From NCBI GenBank assembly GCA_021777105.1, contig JAIQZQ010000031.1, positions 62,001 through 126,000 on the forward strand: 64,000 nt of DNA, read 5' to 3'. The notes beneath the pieces are model-generated. The model was not told the origin of the DNA. It ran no database searches and saw nothing but the letters and a program-made list of their open reading frames with translations. Shown here one piece after another: positions 41,076 to 49,655 of the stretch; position 1 is the stretch's first letter, and every line of letters begins with the position of its first letter. Source of the stretch: Candidatus Anammoxibacter sp. Lineage in GTDB: Bacteria > Planctomycetota > Brocadiia > Brocadiales > Anammoxibacteraceae. The position numbers and the translations under genes were made by a program.

Positions 41076-43838
41076 GACAATAAAAACGTATTTTTGAGTT
41101 TGTCGGAATTAAGTTTACCGCACTTGCCGGAGTCATTATTCAATTTAACTAACTTGCAAACACTATATATTTCCAGGAATCAGTTAACTACAATACCAGA
41201 GTCAATTGGAAATTTAAATAATCTGCAAATACTTGATATTTCCAGGAATCAGTTAACTACAATACCGGGGGCAATTGGGAATTTAAATAATCTGCAAATA
41301 CTTTATATTTACAATAACCAGCTAACTACAATACCAAATTCACTAGAAAATTTAACGAACCTGCAAGAATTAGATATTTACAATAACCAGTTAACTTCAA
41401 TACCGGAGTCAATTGAATGTTTAAATAATTTGCGAAAACTACATCTTTACAATAATCAGTTAACTTTAATTCCGGAGTCTCTTGGAAATTTAAATAATTT
41501 ACGAATACTAGAACTTTCAGGAAATCAGTTAACTACGATACCGGAGTCAATTGGAAATTTAAATAATCTGCAAAAACTATATCTTTTTTATAATCAGTTA
41601 ACAACAATTCCGGAGTCTCTTGGAAATTTAACGAACCTGCAAGGACTTTATATTTTCAATAATCAGTTAACAACAATTCCGGAAACAATAGGGAATTTAA
41701 CTAACCTGCAAATACTATATCTTTACAATAATCAGTTAACAACAATTCCGGAATCATTAAAAAAATTAAAAAGATTGAAAGTGCTATATTTACACAATAA
41801 CAAGGAGCTCTCTATCCCTCTTGAGATACTTGGGCCTAAAGCAGGTAAAAAACACACAACTTCAGCAAAACCGACAGACATCCTTAATTATTACTTTAAT
41901 ATTGTAAAAGGCAAACGGCCATTAAATGAGGCAAAATTAATATTGGTGGGGCATGGAACTGTAGGAAAGACATCTATTGTTAATCGATTAGCGAATAAAA
42001 TTTTTTATAAAGAAGAGAAAAAGACCGAGGGCATTAACATAACCGGTTGGCCTGTTAAACTGAACAGTGATGAAGATGTTAAACTTAACATATGGGATTT
42101 TGGCGGCCAGGAGATAATGCACTCAACGCACCAGTTCTTCCTTACTGAACGCAGTCTGTACCTGCTTGTGCTTAACGGCAGACAAGGCCATGAGGATATG
42201 GACGCTGAATACTGGCTGAACCTGATTAAAAGTTTTGGAGGAGATTCTCCTGTTATTATTGTGCTTAACAAGATAAATGAGCATCCGTTTGACCTTAACC
42301 GCAGAGGGCTACAAGAGAAATTTCCGTCAATCCGTGGTTTTATAAAAACAGATTGTGAGGACAATACAGGTATTGACCAGTTAAATGATATGATCCTTAA
42401 TGAAACAGACAGGCTTGAGCATCTAAGGGACTCATTTCCTGCGGCATGGTTTGATATTAAAGATGAGATGACTAATATGGAGGAGAACTATATAACATTT
42501 GATCGATATCAAACTATCTGCGAAAAAAAAGATATAAAAGATCAAAAATCACAAGAGTCGCTTGCGTTTTGCCTGCACAGCCTGGGTATTGCCCTGAACT
42601 ACAAAGATGACCCGCGACTGCGCGACACTCATGTGCTGAATCCTCATTGGGTTACCGAGGGCATTTATAAACTGCTTAACGCGGAAAACCTTGAAAAACA
42701 GAAAGGGGAGCTGTTTGTAAAAGATCTGCCAACAATACTCGACGCAGAAAAATATCCCACGGAACGGCACCTGTTCCTTTTTGAACTAATGCGCAAGTTT
42801 GAACTCTGTTTTAATTTTCCCGATGAGATGGATCATTACCTTATACCCGAACTTCTGGATAAGCAACAACCGGAAAAAGCTTCGCATTTTAAACCGGAAG
42901 ATTGCCTTAACTTCCAATACCATTATAATATTCTGCCCGAGGGACTTTTGCCCAAATTTATTGTGCGCACTCATGTTCTCAGCAGAGAGCAGCCACGATG
43001 GAGAACAGGCGTTATCCTGAAGTTTGAAGGCAATTTGGCGCTTGTTAAAGCTGACGCCCATGACAACAGGATTTCAATATCAATTTCCGGCCCGATTAAA
43101 AGCAGGCGCAGGTTGCTTTCAGTCATCCGGTCAAACTTTGAACATATTCATAGCGGGCTTAAGTTTAACCCGGTTGAAATGGTTCCTGTTCCGAAATTTC
43201 CACAGATTGTGATTTCATATGAAGAGTTGATTGTAATGGAGAGAAATGGAATAGAGACATTTCCAAAAGTTGTTGACGGCGATGTAATTACAGTGAATGT
43301 ACGGGAACTGCTTAATAGCATTGACCTTGAAGGGTCAAGAAAAACAGATGAACATAAAGAACCGAATACGGTAAAACCGGACTTAAGCATGTTTGTAAGT
43401 TATTCACATAAAGATGATGAGTTGCGCGATCAATTGGTGACCCATTTAACTATTTTTCAGCGGCAAAAACTTATAAACATATGGCACGATCGCAGGTTAA
43501 TTGCCGGTGATGACTGGAAAGGCAAGATAGATGAAAACCTTGAAAAGGCGGATATTATTCTGCTGTTGGTAAGCTCTGACTTTATAGCGTCTGAGTACTG
43601 TTATGATGTTGAGATGAAGAGAGCTTTAGAACGCCATGATGACAACGATGCTGTTGTTATCCCGATTATTGTCAGAGACGTAAAATGGTCATTAGCGCCA
43701 TTTGCAAAACTGGAGGCGTTGCCTACGGACGGCAAAGCTGTCACAGTTTGGAAAAACCGTGATTCCGCGTGGGAAAATGTGGCTGATGGGATTGAGAAGG
43801 TAATAAATAACCTAAGAGTTCAATTTAAAAGTAAGTGA
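41031..43838 (+). CDS. LRR-Roc-COR-TIR protein (ROCO family)
   Basis: A 935-residue multidomain protein. Nine consecutive 23-residue leucine-rich repeats span residues 39-245 (consensus LNNLQILYIYNNQLTTIPES and IGN), flanked by partial repeats. A Ras-like Roc GTPase follows with P-loop LVGHGTVGKTS near 305, DFGGQEIMHSTHQF and VLNKIN. A COR dimerisation domain spans roughly 480-770. The C-terminus is a TIR domain (SMFVSYSHKDDELRDQL, then LLVSSDFIASEYCYDVEMKR), keeping the Glu expected for NAD-cleaving TIRs. The ATG at 41031 follows GCGAAAGG. The layout (LRR sensor, nucleotide switch, TIR effector) resembles NLR-type immune receptors; a role in phage defence or cell death is inference. Confidence 0.9.
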   Translation: MDNIKEAEKRIQKAYDNKNVFLSLSELSLPHLPESLFNLTNLQTLYISRNQLTTIPESIGNLNNLQILDISRNQLTTIPGAIGNLNNLQILYIYNNQLTTIPNSLENLTNLQELDIYNNQLTSIPESIECLNNLRKLHLYNNQLTLIPESLGNLNNLRILELSGNQLTTIPESIGNLNNLQKLYLFYNQLTTIPESLGNLTNLQGLYIFNNQLTTIPETIGNLTNLQILYLYNNQLTTIPESLKKLKRLKVLYLHNNKELSIPLEILGPKAGKKHTTSAKPTDILNYYFNIVKGKRPLNEAKLILVGHGTVGKTSIVNRLANKIFYKEEKKTEGINITGWPVKLNSDEDVKLNIWDFGGQEIMHSTHQFFLTERSLYLLVLNGRQGHEDMDAEYWLNLIKSFGGDSPVIIVLNKINEHPFDLNRRGLQEKFPSIRGFIKTDCEDNTGIDQLNDMILNETDRLEHLRDSFPAAWFDIKDEMTNMEENYITFDRYQTICEKKDIKDQKSQESLAFCLHSLGIALNYKDDPRLRDTHVLNPHWVTEGIYKLLNAENLEKQKGELFVKDLPTILDAEKYPTERHLFLFELMRKFELCFNFPDEMDHYLIPELLDKQQPEKASHFKPEDCLNFQYHYNILPEGLLPKFIVRTHVLSREQPRWRTGVILKFEGNLALVKADAHDNRISISISGPIKSRRRLLSVIRSNFEHIHSGLKFNPVEMVPVPKFPQIVISYEELIVMERNGIETFPKVVDGDVITVNVRELLNSIDLEGSRKTDEHKEPNTVKPDLSMFVSYSHKDDELRDQLVTHLTIFQRQKLINIWHDRRLIAGDDWKGKIDENLEKADIILLLVSSDFIASEYCYDVEMKRALERHDDNDAVVIPIIVRDVKWSLAPFAKLEALPTDGKAVTVWKNRDSAWENVADGIEKVINNLRVQFKSK
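41145..41765 (+). repeat. Nine tandem 69-bp leucine-rich-repeat units
   Basis: Within the coding sequence nine units of 69 bp share blocks such as CAGTTAACTACAATACC and GGAATTTAAATAATCTGC, with little divergence. Such near-identity allows unit number to change by recombination. Confidence 0.85.
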
Positions 43839-43871
43839 CGGCTTATAGTTAAGCGGAAAAAGCGCTGTTTG

Positions 43872-44032
43872 TTGGTTCAATGTCTCTGACTTGAACCAAC
43901 GTTGTTGGCGACGAGGCGGGATTTATCTGTGATTTCTTGCGCGCCGGAAAACGTTCCGGGACGAGGCGGAGCCTCTTTGGACATTGCGTTACAAGGCGGG
44001 AGCCTTGTAACGAGAGGGATGCCGCGGCGTTG
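43872..44032. repeat. Compound repeat block downstream of the ROCO gene
   Basis: Begins with a family D hairpin (GGTTCAA...TTGAACC, 43874-43897), then GCGCGCCGG, GAGGCGGAGCCTC and ACAAGGCGGGAGCCTTGTAA palindromes. A close copy lies at about 44940-45027. Confidence 0.7.
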
Positions 44033-44056
44033 GGACACGCCTAAAAAAGGATTTGT

Positions 44057-44401
44057 ATGGAAAATAAAATGATAATGCATAGCCCTTTGCATCCGGGATT
44101 AATGTTAAAGGAAGACTTTGTTGAACCAATGCTGTCAAACAATGCTAGTCTTACAATTACCAGAATCGCTAAAGATTTGGGTGTTGGGAGGAAGACTTTT
44201 TCTAACCTTATTAACGGGCGTTCCGCTATTAGCCCTGAGATGGCCATAAGACTGGGAAAAGCTTTTCCGCGAACAGACGCTGAGTTTTGGCTTAATCTGC
44301 AAAAAATTTATGATTTGTGGCAAGCGAATGAGAAAATAGACGCAAGAGATGTAGTTGCTTATACCACGGCGGACCTTTTTCGGGAAGAGGTTGAAATTTA
44401 G
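44057..44401 (+). CDS. higA: HigA-family antitoxin, orphan
   Basis: A 114-residue XRE-type helix-turn-helix protein with the HigA hallmark HPGLMLKEDFVEPM near the start. It continues with LTITRIAKDLGVGRKTFSNL (the helix-turn-helix) and INGRSAISPEMAIRLGKAF, then AEFWLNLQKIYDL. HigA usually follows its toxin gene higB, but only repeats lie upstream here, so the toxin has been lost or was never present. AAGG stands seven bases before the ATG. It might act as a free repressor, or protect against a HigB encoded elsewhere. Confidence 0.88.
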   Translation: MENKMIMHSPLHPGLMLKEDFVEPMLSNNASLTITRIAKDLGVGRKTFSNLINGRSAISPEMAIRLGKAFPRTDAEFWLNLQKIYDLWQANEKIDARDVVAYTTADLFREEVEI

Positions 44402-44494
44402 CGCCTTGAGGCTTGAAAATTAACAACTTGTTTTTTTACATTCATCAGCAACTATTCAGCGCAATTTACACACACCGTCCGCCGCTTTGGAGAT

Positions 44495-44707
44495 TCATAA
44501 TTTAATAAGGTTGGAATGTGACACAACGTGGCAATCTTTATTTGACATTTTTTGCTCTATATCTTTTTGCTCATCATCCGGCGCATAAGAAATGTGGGAA
44601 TCATCATATATCTCTTTTATTTTAACCATATTTTCAGGAAATATATCCATCATCTCTCTAAATTTATCAAAAACTGATTCATCTACTTCCAATTCCAATA
44701 CTTTCAT
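44495..44707 (-). CDS. Small antitoxin-like protein
   Basis: A 70-residue acidic protein starting MKVLELEVDESVFDKFREMM, a beta strand followed by a helix as in short type II antitoxin or anti-termination-like proteins. The rest is polar and acidic (DDSHISYAPDDEQKDIEQ). The ATG at 44707 has GGAG six bases upstream. No toxin-like frame follows it. I do not assign a family; the antitoxin label rests on size, charge and N-terminal pattern. Confidence 0.5.
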   Translation of the reverse strand: MKVLELEVDESVFDKFREMMDIFPENMVKIKEIYDDSHISYAPDDEQKDIEQKMSNKDCHVVSHSNLIKL

Positions 44708-44939
44708 CATTAACTCCATATCAGGTTGCAGGATGTTTTAATTGAAAAATACGTTTACTACTTTTTACTTTCGACAATTATTCGATGGGCTATTCTTCAA
44801 CTATCTAATACATTACTTTATTAAATATATCATCTCAAGGGGAATTTTTGAGGCAGGCATTATTGTTATAAGGAAGACAGGAATTAATAGAGCTTGTTTA
44901 TGATAACACACCCCTCGTTCCCCTCTTTTTAGAGGGGAC

Positions 44940-45027
44940 ATGAACCAACGTTGCGCGCCGAAAAACTTTCGGGACGAGGCGGAGCCTCTTGGGACATTGC
45001 GTAACAAGGCGGGAGCCTTGTAATGAG
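44940..45027. repeat. Second copy of the compound repeat block
   Basis: TGAACCAACGTTGCGCGCCG, GGGACGAGGCGGAGCCTCTT, GACATTGCG and ACAAGGCGGGAGCCTTGTAA match 43895-44032. It is preceded by CCCCTCGTTCCCCTC-type sequence also found in the duplicated modules near 39.7 and 40.8 kb. Nothing else is supported between 44708 and 45114. Confidence 0.7.
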
Positions 45028-45114
45028 CTAACTTCTGATAACTGATAACCGATTACACGCTCGCCTTGCCAACCGCCAATTGTAAATTGCCAACTGATTA
45101 CCTATTACCAATGA

Positions 45115-46947
45115 CTATTCAGGTTTGCGCTCCGCTCTTCGCGCTTTGCCTTCAATGTACAGCATTAGGATGGCTATGTCGGCGGGGGAGACGCCGGATA
45201 TTCTTGATGCCTGCCCGAGGGAGAGAGGGTTTACGGCGGTTAATTTCTGGCGGGCTTCTATTCGCATTTCAGGTATGCTTTCAAAGTCGATCCAGTCAGG
45301 TATGGCAAAGTTCTCCATTTTCATAAACTTTTCTATTTGCGCGCGTTGTCTTGCAATGTAGCCTTCGTATTTCACTTCAATCTCAACCTGTTCCTGCGCG
45401 CTTTCAGATATGTTAAAACCTTTTAGAGATTCGTCCATCTCCAGGATGTCTTCAAATTTGCTGTCCGGCCTTCGCAATATTTTTGCGAGGCTGTTGTTAG
45501 CCGTGGTCTTGCTTTCGAGATATTGCCGTACCTCTTTTATTTTATCCTCTTTTTCATTTAAGGCATCCCACTGTTGCTGAGATATGAGGCCGAATTTATA
45601 GCCGTATTTCATTAAACGCCTGTCCGCGTTGTCATGGCGAAGCAAGAGCCTGTATTCCGCGCGCGATGTGAACATGCGGTAGGGCTCGGAGGTGCCTTTT
45701 GTCACAAGATCGTCAATGAGCACGCCTATGTATGCTTCAGACCTGTCCAGGATAAAGGGATCGCTATTTTCTATCTTGAGGCAGGCGTTAATGCCGGCCA
45801 TAATGCCTTGCGCGGCAGCCTCTTCGTATCCGGAAGTGCCGTTGATCTGCCCGGCGAGAAAGAGGTTTTCCACTATTTTGGTTTCCAGGGACGGTTTTAT
45901 CTGTGTTGGGGGCGCAAAGTCGTATTCAATTGCGTAGCCGTAACGGGTAATTTCCACATTTTCAAGCCCTTTGATTGTGCGCAACATCTCTTCCTGCATT
46001 TCGGGTGGAGCGCTTGTGGAGACTCCGTTGCAATACATCTCCATAGTGTTGAGGCCTTCTGGTTCAAGGAAGACCTGGTGGCTATCCTTTTCAGGAAACC
46101 TGAAAACTTTGTCTTCAATCGAAGGGCAATATCTTGCGCCTACGCCTTTTATCTGGCCTGTAAACAGGGGATATTTATCCAGGTTTGCTTTTATAACGTC
46201 ATGCGTCTTTTTGTTGGTGTGTGTGATATAGCATGGAACCTGGGGGCGATCTATTTTATTGGTGGTGAATGAAAACGGCAACGGCGTTTCGTCGCCATAT
46301 TGAGGCTCAAGCGCGCTGAAATCAACGCTTTTGCTGTTAATGCGGGCCGGGGTGCCTGTTTTTAGCCTTCCGATCTCAAGATTTAAACCCCTCAACGAAC
46401 CGGAAAGCTCCATTGACGCGGGTTCGCCGGCCCTGCCGCCGGGTATTTGCGAGGTTCCGCAATGTATTAAGCCGTTTAAGAAAGTGCCGGTTGTGATAAT
46501 GACGGCGTTGCCGAGATATTTAATCTTGTTCTTCCCGATTACGCCAACCGCCCTCTTGTTCTCAATACAGAGGGATTCGGCCATGTCCTGCCTTATAAAC
46601 AGGTTATCCTGCGCTTCGAGCCGCTCTTTCATTAAAAACTGGTACTGTTTTTTGTCGGCCTGAGCCCTGAGGGAACGAACAGCGGGGCCTTTGCTTGTGT
46701 TGAGCATTCTATATTGAATGCCGGTCATATCGGTGACTTTTGCCATTTCGCCGCCCAAGGCGTCGATCTCTCTGACCAGTTGGCCTTTAGCCAAGCCACC
46801 GATGGCTGGATTGCACGACAATTGCGCTACCGTGTCGAAATTAGCGGTGATCAGCAATGTTGCGCGGCCCATGCGCGCCGCCGCAAGCGCGGCTTCGCAA
46901 CCGGCATGCCCGCCGCCGACTACTATTACATCAAAGTTGTTTCGCAT
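45115..46947 (-). CDS. mnmG: tRNA uridine-5-carboxymethylaminomethyl modification enzyme
   Basis: A 610-residue MnmG (GidA) that, with MnmE, modifies U34 of certain tRNAs using FAD and methylene-THF. The FAD-binding start VIVVGGGHAGCEAALAAARM, the AIGGLAKGQLVREIDALGGEM segment, GTFLNGLIHCG, RLKTGTPARI and the C-terminal SGVSPADIAILMLY are clear. Length is normal. It lies downstream of rny on the same strand, separated by a strong palindrome. MnmE is not in this window. Confidence 0.96.
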   Translation of the reverse strand: MRNNFDVIVVGGGHAGCEAALAAARMGRATLLITANFDTVAQLSCNPAIGGLAKGQLVREIDALGGEMAKVTDMTGIQYRMLNTSKGPAVRSLRAQADKKQYQFLMKERLEAQDNLFIRQDMAESLCIENKRAVGVIGKNKIKYLGNAVIITTGTFLNGLIHCGTSQIPGGRAGEPASMELSGSLRGLNLEIGRLKTGTPARINSKSVDFSALEPQYGDETPLPFSFTTNKIDRPQVPCYITHTNKKTHDVIKANLDKYPLFTGQIKGVGARYCPSIEDKVFRFPEKDSHQVFLEPEGLNTMEMYCNGVSTSAPPEMQEEMLRTIKGLENVEITRYGYAIEYDFAPPTQIKPSLETKIVENLFLAGQINGTSGYEEAAAQGIMAGINACLKIENSDPFILDRSEAYIGVLIDDLVTKGTSEPYRMFTSRAEYRLLLRHDNADRRLMKYGYKFGLISQQQWDALNEKEDKIKEVRQYLESKTTANNSLAKILRRPDSKFEDILEMDESLKGFNISESAQEQVEIEVKYEGYIARQRAQIEKFMKMENFAIPDWIDFESIPEMRIEARQKLTAVNPLSLGQASRISGVSPADIAILMLYIEGKARRAERKPE

Positions 46948-47044
46948 GAGATTTGAGTGTGAATTTAAACGGAAAATGCGGAATATTGAAATGCCGGCGC
47001 AATTAAAAATAACGCGCGGGGAAGTTTTTGAGGCGCAACGTTTT

Positions 47045-47076
47045 GCGCCGCGTTAAGCCGGGGCTTAACGCGGCGC
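47045..47076. repeat. Perfect 15-bp inverted repeat between rny and mnmG
   Basis: GCGCCGCGTTAAGCC, two bases, then its exact complement. Immediately to the left, GGCGCAA...TTTTGCGCC can form an alternative hairpin that uses the same GCGCC. No T-run follows on either strand, so a simple intrinsic terminator is not obvious; attenuation or mRNA processing is possible. Confidence 0.7.
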
Positions 47077-47094
47077 GCGTTGCTTTGTTAATTG

Positions 47095-48675
47095 CTATTT
47101 TGCTTTTTCCACGTTTCGGGTTTCTCTTATAACCGTCACAGTTACTTCGCCGGGGTATTCAAGCTCCTCTTCAATCTCCTTGGCCATATCGTAACAGATT
47201 TTTGCGGCCATATCATCATTAACCTGATCCGACTTCACAATGACTCTAACCTCTCTGCCGGCCTGAATAGCGTAAGCGCTTTCAACGCCGCCAAAAGAGT
47301 TGGCGATATTTTCAAGTTTTTCAAGCCTTTTAACATATTTTTCAAACGTTTCGCGTCTGGCTCCCGGTCTGCTGCCTGAAAGCGCATCGGCCACCAGGAC
47401 AATGACGGCATACGCCGACTCCATAGGCATCTCTTCGTGATGCGCGCCTATTGCGTTGGCCACTTCAGGGGTCTCGTCGCGTTTCCGGGCAATTTCCGAG
47501 CCTATTACGGCGTGGGTGCCTTCAGAATCAACGCTGACGGCCTTGCCGATATCGTGAAACAGACCCGCTCTTTTGGCTATCTGTGGGTCAAGTTTCAGTT
47601 CGCCGGCCAACATACCGGCTATATTTGCCACCTCTATAGAGTGTTGAAGTTGATTTTGGCCATAGCTGGTTCTGTATTTCAGCTTGCCCATTAATGTTAT
47701 TATCTCCTGGTGCACATTGTGTATATCAAGATCAAAACAGGTCTGTTTTCCAGTCTCAATAATAATATGCTCCAACTCTTTTTTAGTCTCTTCCACAAGC
47801 TCTTCAATCCTGGCCGGATGTATTCTGCCGTCCACGATCAACTTTTCCATCGCCATTCTGGCCATTTCCCTGCGGATGCTTTCAAACCCTGAAAGGACGA
47901 TTATGCCCGGGGTGTCATCAACTATAACGTCAATGCCGGTGGCTTTCTCAAAGGCGCGGATGTTTCTGCCTTCTCTGCCGATAATACGGCCCTTCATATC
48001 ATTGCTTGGCAATGGAATAGAGCTTACAACATTGTCAATATTGCCGCTGGAAGCGCAACGCTGCACGGCCGTGCAAATTAAAGAACGGGCCTTATCCTCC
48101 ACAGTGTCTTTTGCGGCTTGCAACTTTCTGTTAATCAATTTAGAGCACTCTTCTTCCAACTCCTTTTCAAGCTTATTTAAAAGCAGGTCTTCCGCATCCT
48201 TCTTGGAAAGGCCCACAATGTTCAAGAGCGCTTTTTTCTCTTCTTCAATAACCTTGGCAAGCTCCCCTTTTTGGGTTTCAAGGCTTTTTTCTTTTTCAGT
48301 CAGGTTGCCGGCCTGAGTATCTATTGAGCGCTCTTTTTTAGTCAGAATCTCAAGCTTTCTCTCCAGATTATCTTCTCGTTTGCTTAATCTCTTTTCAAGC
48401 TGGCGCAATTCATGTTTTGTCTCCTGCGTCTCTTTTTCAAACTCTTCCCTTTTATGGAAAAGTTTCTCTTTAACCGTAACTTCCGCGCCTTTTTGAAGCC
48501 TTTCAGCTTCCATTTTGGCGTCTTCAATCATCTGTTTTGCAATTCTCTCCTTTGCGCTGGCTTTATTGCGCAGAATAAGGAAAGATATAAAGTACCCTAT
48601 CAATAAGCAAACAGGCGGAATTATATAGATTAAAACAGGATTGATTGTAAAAACTGGTTCATTAATGGTAACCAC
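47095..48675 (-). CDS. rny: Ribonuclease Y
   Basis: A 526-residue endoribonuclease Y. It has an N-terminal membrane helix (LIYIIPPVCLLIGYFISFLI), a long coiled coil (about 35-210), a KH domain (GRIIGREGRNIRAFEKATG) and an HD domain (RAGLFHDIGKAV with downstream AIGAHHEEMP). It starts bulk mRNA decay at the membrane. The annotated start is a GTG at 48675, but that GTG is itself part of a perfect ribosome-binding sequence (AAGGAGGTG). The first in-frame codon at proper spacing is an ATT at 48666, so an unusual ATT start, as in infC, is possible. Confidence 0.94.
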   Translation of the reverse strand: MVTINEPVFTINPVLIYIIPPVCLLIGYFISFLILRNKASAKERIAKQMIEDAKMEAERLQKGAEVTVKEKLFHKREEFEKETQETKHELRQLEKRLSKREDNLERKLEILTKKERSIDTQAGNLTEKEKSLETQKGELAKVIEEEKKALLNIVGLSKKDAEDLLLNKLEKELEEECSKLINRKLQAAKDTVEDKARSLICTAVQRCASSGNIDNVVSSIPLPSNDMKGRIIGREGRNIRAFEKATGIDVIVDDTPGIIVLSGFESIRREMARMAMEKLIVDGRIHPARIEELVEETKKELEHIIIETGKQTCFDLDIHNVHQEIITLMGKLKYRTSYGQNQLQHSIEVANIAGMLAGELKLDPQIAKRAGLFHDIGKAVSVDSEGTHAVIGSEIARKRDETPEVANAIGAHHEEMPMESAYAVIVLVADALSGSRPGARRETFEKYVKRLEKLENIANSFGGVESAYAIQAGREVRVIVKSDQVNDDMAAKICYDMAKEIEEELEYPGEVTVTVIRETRNVEKAK

Positions 48676-48694
48676 CTCCTTCTTTAAAGTTCAT

Positions 48695-48865
48695 CCCGCT
48701 GTGGTAAGCGGGACATATTGCGCGCATACGCTATATCGCAAATATATTGCCGGGGCCGGTCAACCAGGCGCCGGGCCTAACTCTATAGTTTTTGCGCAGT
48801 TAGAATATGCGGCCTTGTTGTGTTTTGAGTTTCAACAACACAAAAGGCTAATGATGGAAGCCGCA
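48695..48865 (-). promoter_or_regulatory. Structured leader upstream of rny
   Basis: Two stems lie just before rny. CCCGCT/AGCGGG at 48695-48712 sits about 15 bases from the ribosome site. A longer stem at 48808-48865 pairs TGCGGC with GCCGCA and encloses an inner TTGTGTT/AACACAA stem. They could form a 5' leader controlling rny, which is often autoregulated, or a separate small RNA. No family was recognised. Confidence 0.35.
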
Positions 48866-49655
48866 AAGAGGTGTATATTTGGTTTGATTTGCCGGAAGAA
48901 AATCTTACAATTAGCCGGACATATATTTAACGCAGAAAAAATGATTTTTGCTTAACTATATAATCTAGAACAATAATAAGGGTTGATATTTAAACATTTA
49001 AAAGACCTTAACCACTTTGTCTAAAAGATTTTATACCCGAAAATGCAAAAACATGGAATGCGCTTTTGCTTTGTCAATACAGTTCACAATCGCTATATTA
49101 TCCAATATGGGATATAATTTATCATCTTTAAACTCGCCCAGATTGAGAAAACAGATTAGTATTTACTGCTTCTTTGTTATCGCAATTCTATGATCAACAT
49201 AGATATTTTTCTGTTAATTACTTATCACACCAATATACTTTACGTCTTCGTTTAGTTTACAAAAGCTTAAAATTTGCCTCTATTTATTAAAAACCTTTAC
49301 AAAATTGATATCTGTTGAACAGAATCTTGCCCATATTTACGAATTTGGTTAAAACTTTAACTAAATTTTTTTGGGACAAACAACTGTAAAGGATAGTTTT
49401 TTCTATCTTGATAATATACAATTTATACTTATCTAAATTAAAGTCAAGCGCTTTTTTATATAAATGCGATTAACAGGGACAAAAATGCCTATTTTTCTTG
49501 ATCAAAGAGGCCTGTTTTAATTATATTAGAGGGCTGAAAAACCGTGTTTTTTTTTCTATAAGCCCTATATTTGTAAGAGTTTAGCAAATTTTATAACGAC
49601 CGTTGCGCGCTTTGGCCGACAAAGGTTTAACAAGTTTTGGACTGAGAAAATAGAT
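48866..49655. other. Gene-free AT-rich region between rny and holB
   Basis: Nearly 800 bases without a reading frame that has a family signature or a good ribosome site. Both flanking genes point outward, so their promoters should lie here, but no pair of near-consensus hexamers at normal spacing was found. Confidence 0.4.

Noticed and set aside
41145-41765. Non-coding tandem repeat array
   Set aside because: The 69-bp period is exactly 23 codons and encodes regular leucine-rich repeats.
45634-46272. 212-residue open frame on the plus strand inside mnmG
   Set aside because: Antisense shadow of a well-conserved MnmG; no ribosome site or recognised motif.
47684-48316. 210-residue open frame on the plus strand inside rny
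   Set aside because: Antisense shadow of the RNase Y coiled coil and KH region; low-complexity Ser-rich product.
48641-48955. 104-residue plus-strand frame upstream of rny
   Set aside because: No family pattern; it covers the ribosome site and leader of rny on the other strand.
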